39,148 nt of DNA from 66-474 sp035606235. Lineage in GTDB: Bacteria; Pseudomonadota; Gammaproteobacteria; Xanthomonadales; Rhodanobacteraceae. Each line of letters opens with the position of its first letter. Position 1 is the stretch's first letter. The DNA lies in NCBI GenBank assembly GCA_035606235.1, contig DATNFU010000055.1, forward strand, positions 1 to 39,148. Reading direction: 5' to 3'. The position numbers and the translations under genes were made by a program. Positions 39,070 through 39,148 of the stretch are shown here, one piece after another. The notes under the pieces are model-generated. The model did not search any database. It saw nothing but the letters and a program-made list of their open reading frames with translations, and was not told the origin of the DNA.

Positions 39070-39075
39070 CAACCG

Positions 39076-39148
39076 TTACTCGATGATCTTGGCCACCACG
39101 CCGGCGCCGACCGTGCGGCCGCCTTCGCGGATCGCAAAACGCAATCCC
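39076..39148 (-). CDS. tuf: Elongation factor Tu, C-terminal end (cut by window edge)
   Basis: The minus strand ends with GLRFAIREGGRTVGAGVVAK-IIE and a TAA stop (39076-39078). This is the conserved C-terminus of EF-Tu, the GTPase that brings aminoacyl-tRNA to the ribosome. Only the last 23 codons are in the window. A tuf gene upstream of rpsJ fits the str-S10 arrangement; which of possibly two tuf copies this is cannot be told. Confidence 0.95.
   Translation of the reverse strand, partial: GLRFAIREGGRTVGAGVVAKIIE

Noticed and set aside
38905..39075. Possible tRNA or small RNA gene between tuf and rpsJ
   Set aside because: The inverted repeats do not make a cloverleaf, and no T-loop or CCA end is seen. 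I recorded only the hairpins.
1..39148. CRISPR array, prophage, transposase or defence island
   Set aside because: No regularly spaced direct repeats, phage genes, transposase motifs or known defence genes were found on either strand.

Overview
The window is GC-rich chromosomal DNA that most resembles a gammaproteobacterium of the Xanthomonadales/Lysobacterales group (Rhodanobacteraceae- or Xanthomonadaceae-like). The support is a plant-type (class II) DAHP synthase, a 327-residue malate dehydrogenase, GTAG-type REP sequences, intergenic heptamer arrays, and an S10-spc-alpha ribosomal operon without rpmJ after secY. The assignment is inferred from gene content; no search was run. There are 48 protein-coding genes, two cut by the window edges. 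I saw no tRNA, rRNA, insertion sequence, prophage or CRISPR array.

Layout. Positions 1-7460 hold methylcitrate-cycle (propionate) genes on the minus strand: prpB, a small membrane protein of unknown function, prpC and, separated from them, the 5' part of prpD. Between prpC and prpD lie three plus-strand genes: a TerC/YjbE-family membrane protein preceded by a well-formed yybP-ykoY (Mn2+) riboswitch, fadH (2,4-dienoyl-CoA reductase) and a beta-class glutathione S-transferase. Positions 7635-24212 are housekeeping and envelope genes in mixed orientation: YihY/BrkB, mdh, an aminotransferase, a cyclophilin, typA, a type IV pilin-like protein without a prepilin leader, an MscS channel, a Dph6-like ATP pyrophosphatase, a secreted Asp-box (sortilin/VPS10-like) propeller protein, a Mug-type glycosylase, class II DAHP synthase, dsbB and a rhomboid protease. 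Positions 24342-39148 are the S10, spc and alpha ribosomal operons on the minus strand, from the tuf tail to rplQ, with secY and rpoA.

How parts work together. prpB, prpC and prpD oxidise propionyl-CoA, and fadH serves beta-oxidation of unsaturated fatty acids, so the left part leans to fatty-acid and propionate catabolism. The riboswitch-YjbE unit probably exports metal, most likely manganese. The ribosomal block is canonical in order, but several of its intergenic gaps carry small structured repeats.

Most unusual observations. (1) A two-hairpin element, one stem with GATC at the loop side and one with GGTCA or GGCC, recurs in both orientations in gaps of the ribosomal operons. (2) The stop codon of four genes (fadH, mdh, mug and the DAHP synthase gene) is the TAG of a GTAGGA motif, the signature end of GTAG-type REP sequences. 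(3) A complete REP pair sits inside the spc operon between rplR and rpsE. (4) Degenerate 7-bp tandem arrays recur in intergenic DNA. (5) The Mug-like glycosylase has Ala at the position of the usual catalytic Asn. None of these amounts to a proven new system. The two-hairpin family is the best candidate for an undescribed element.
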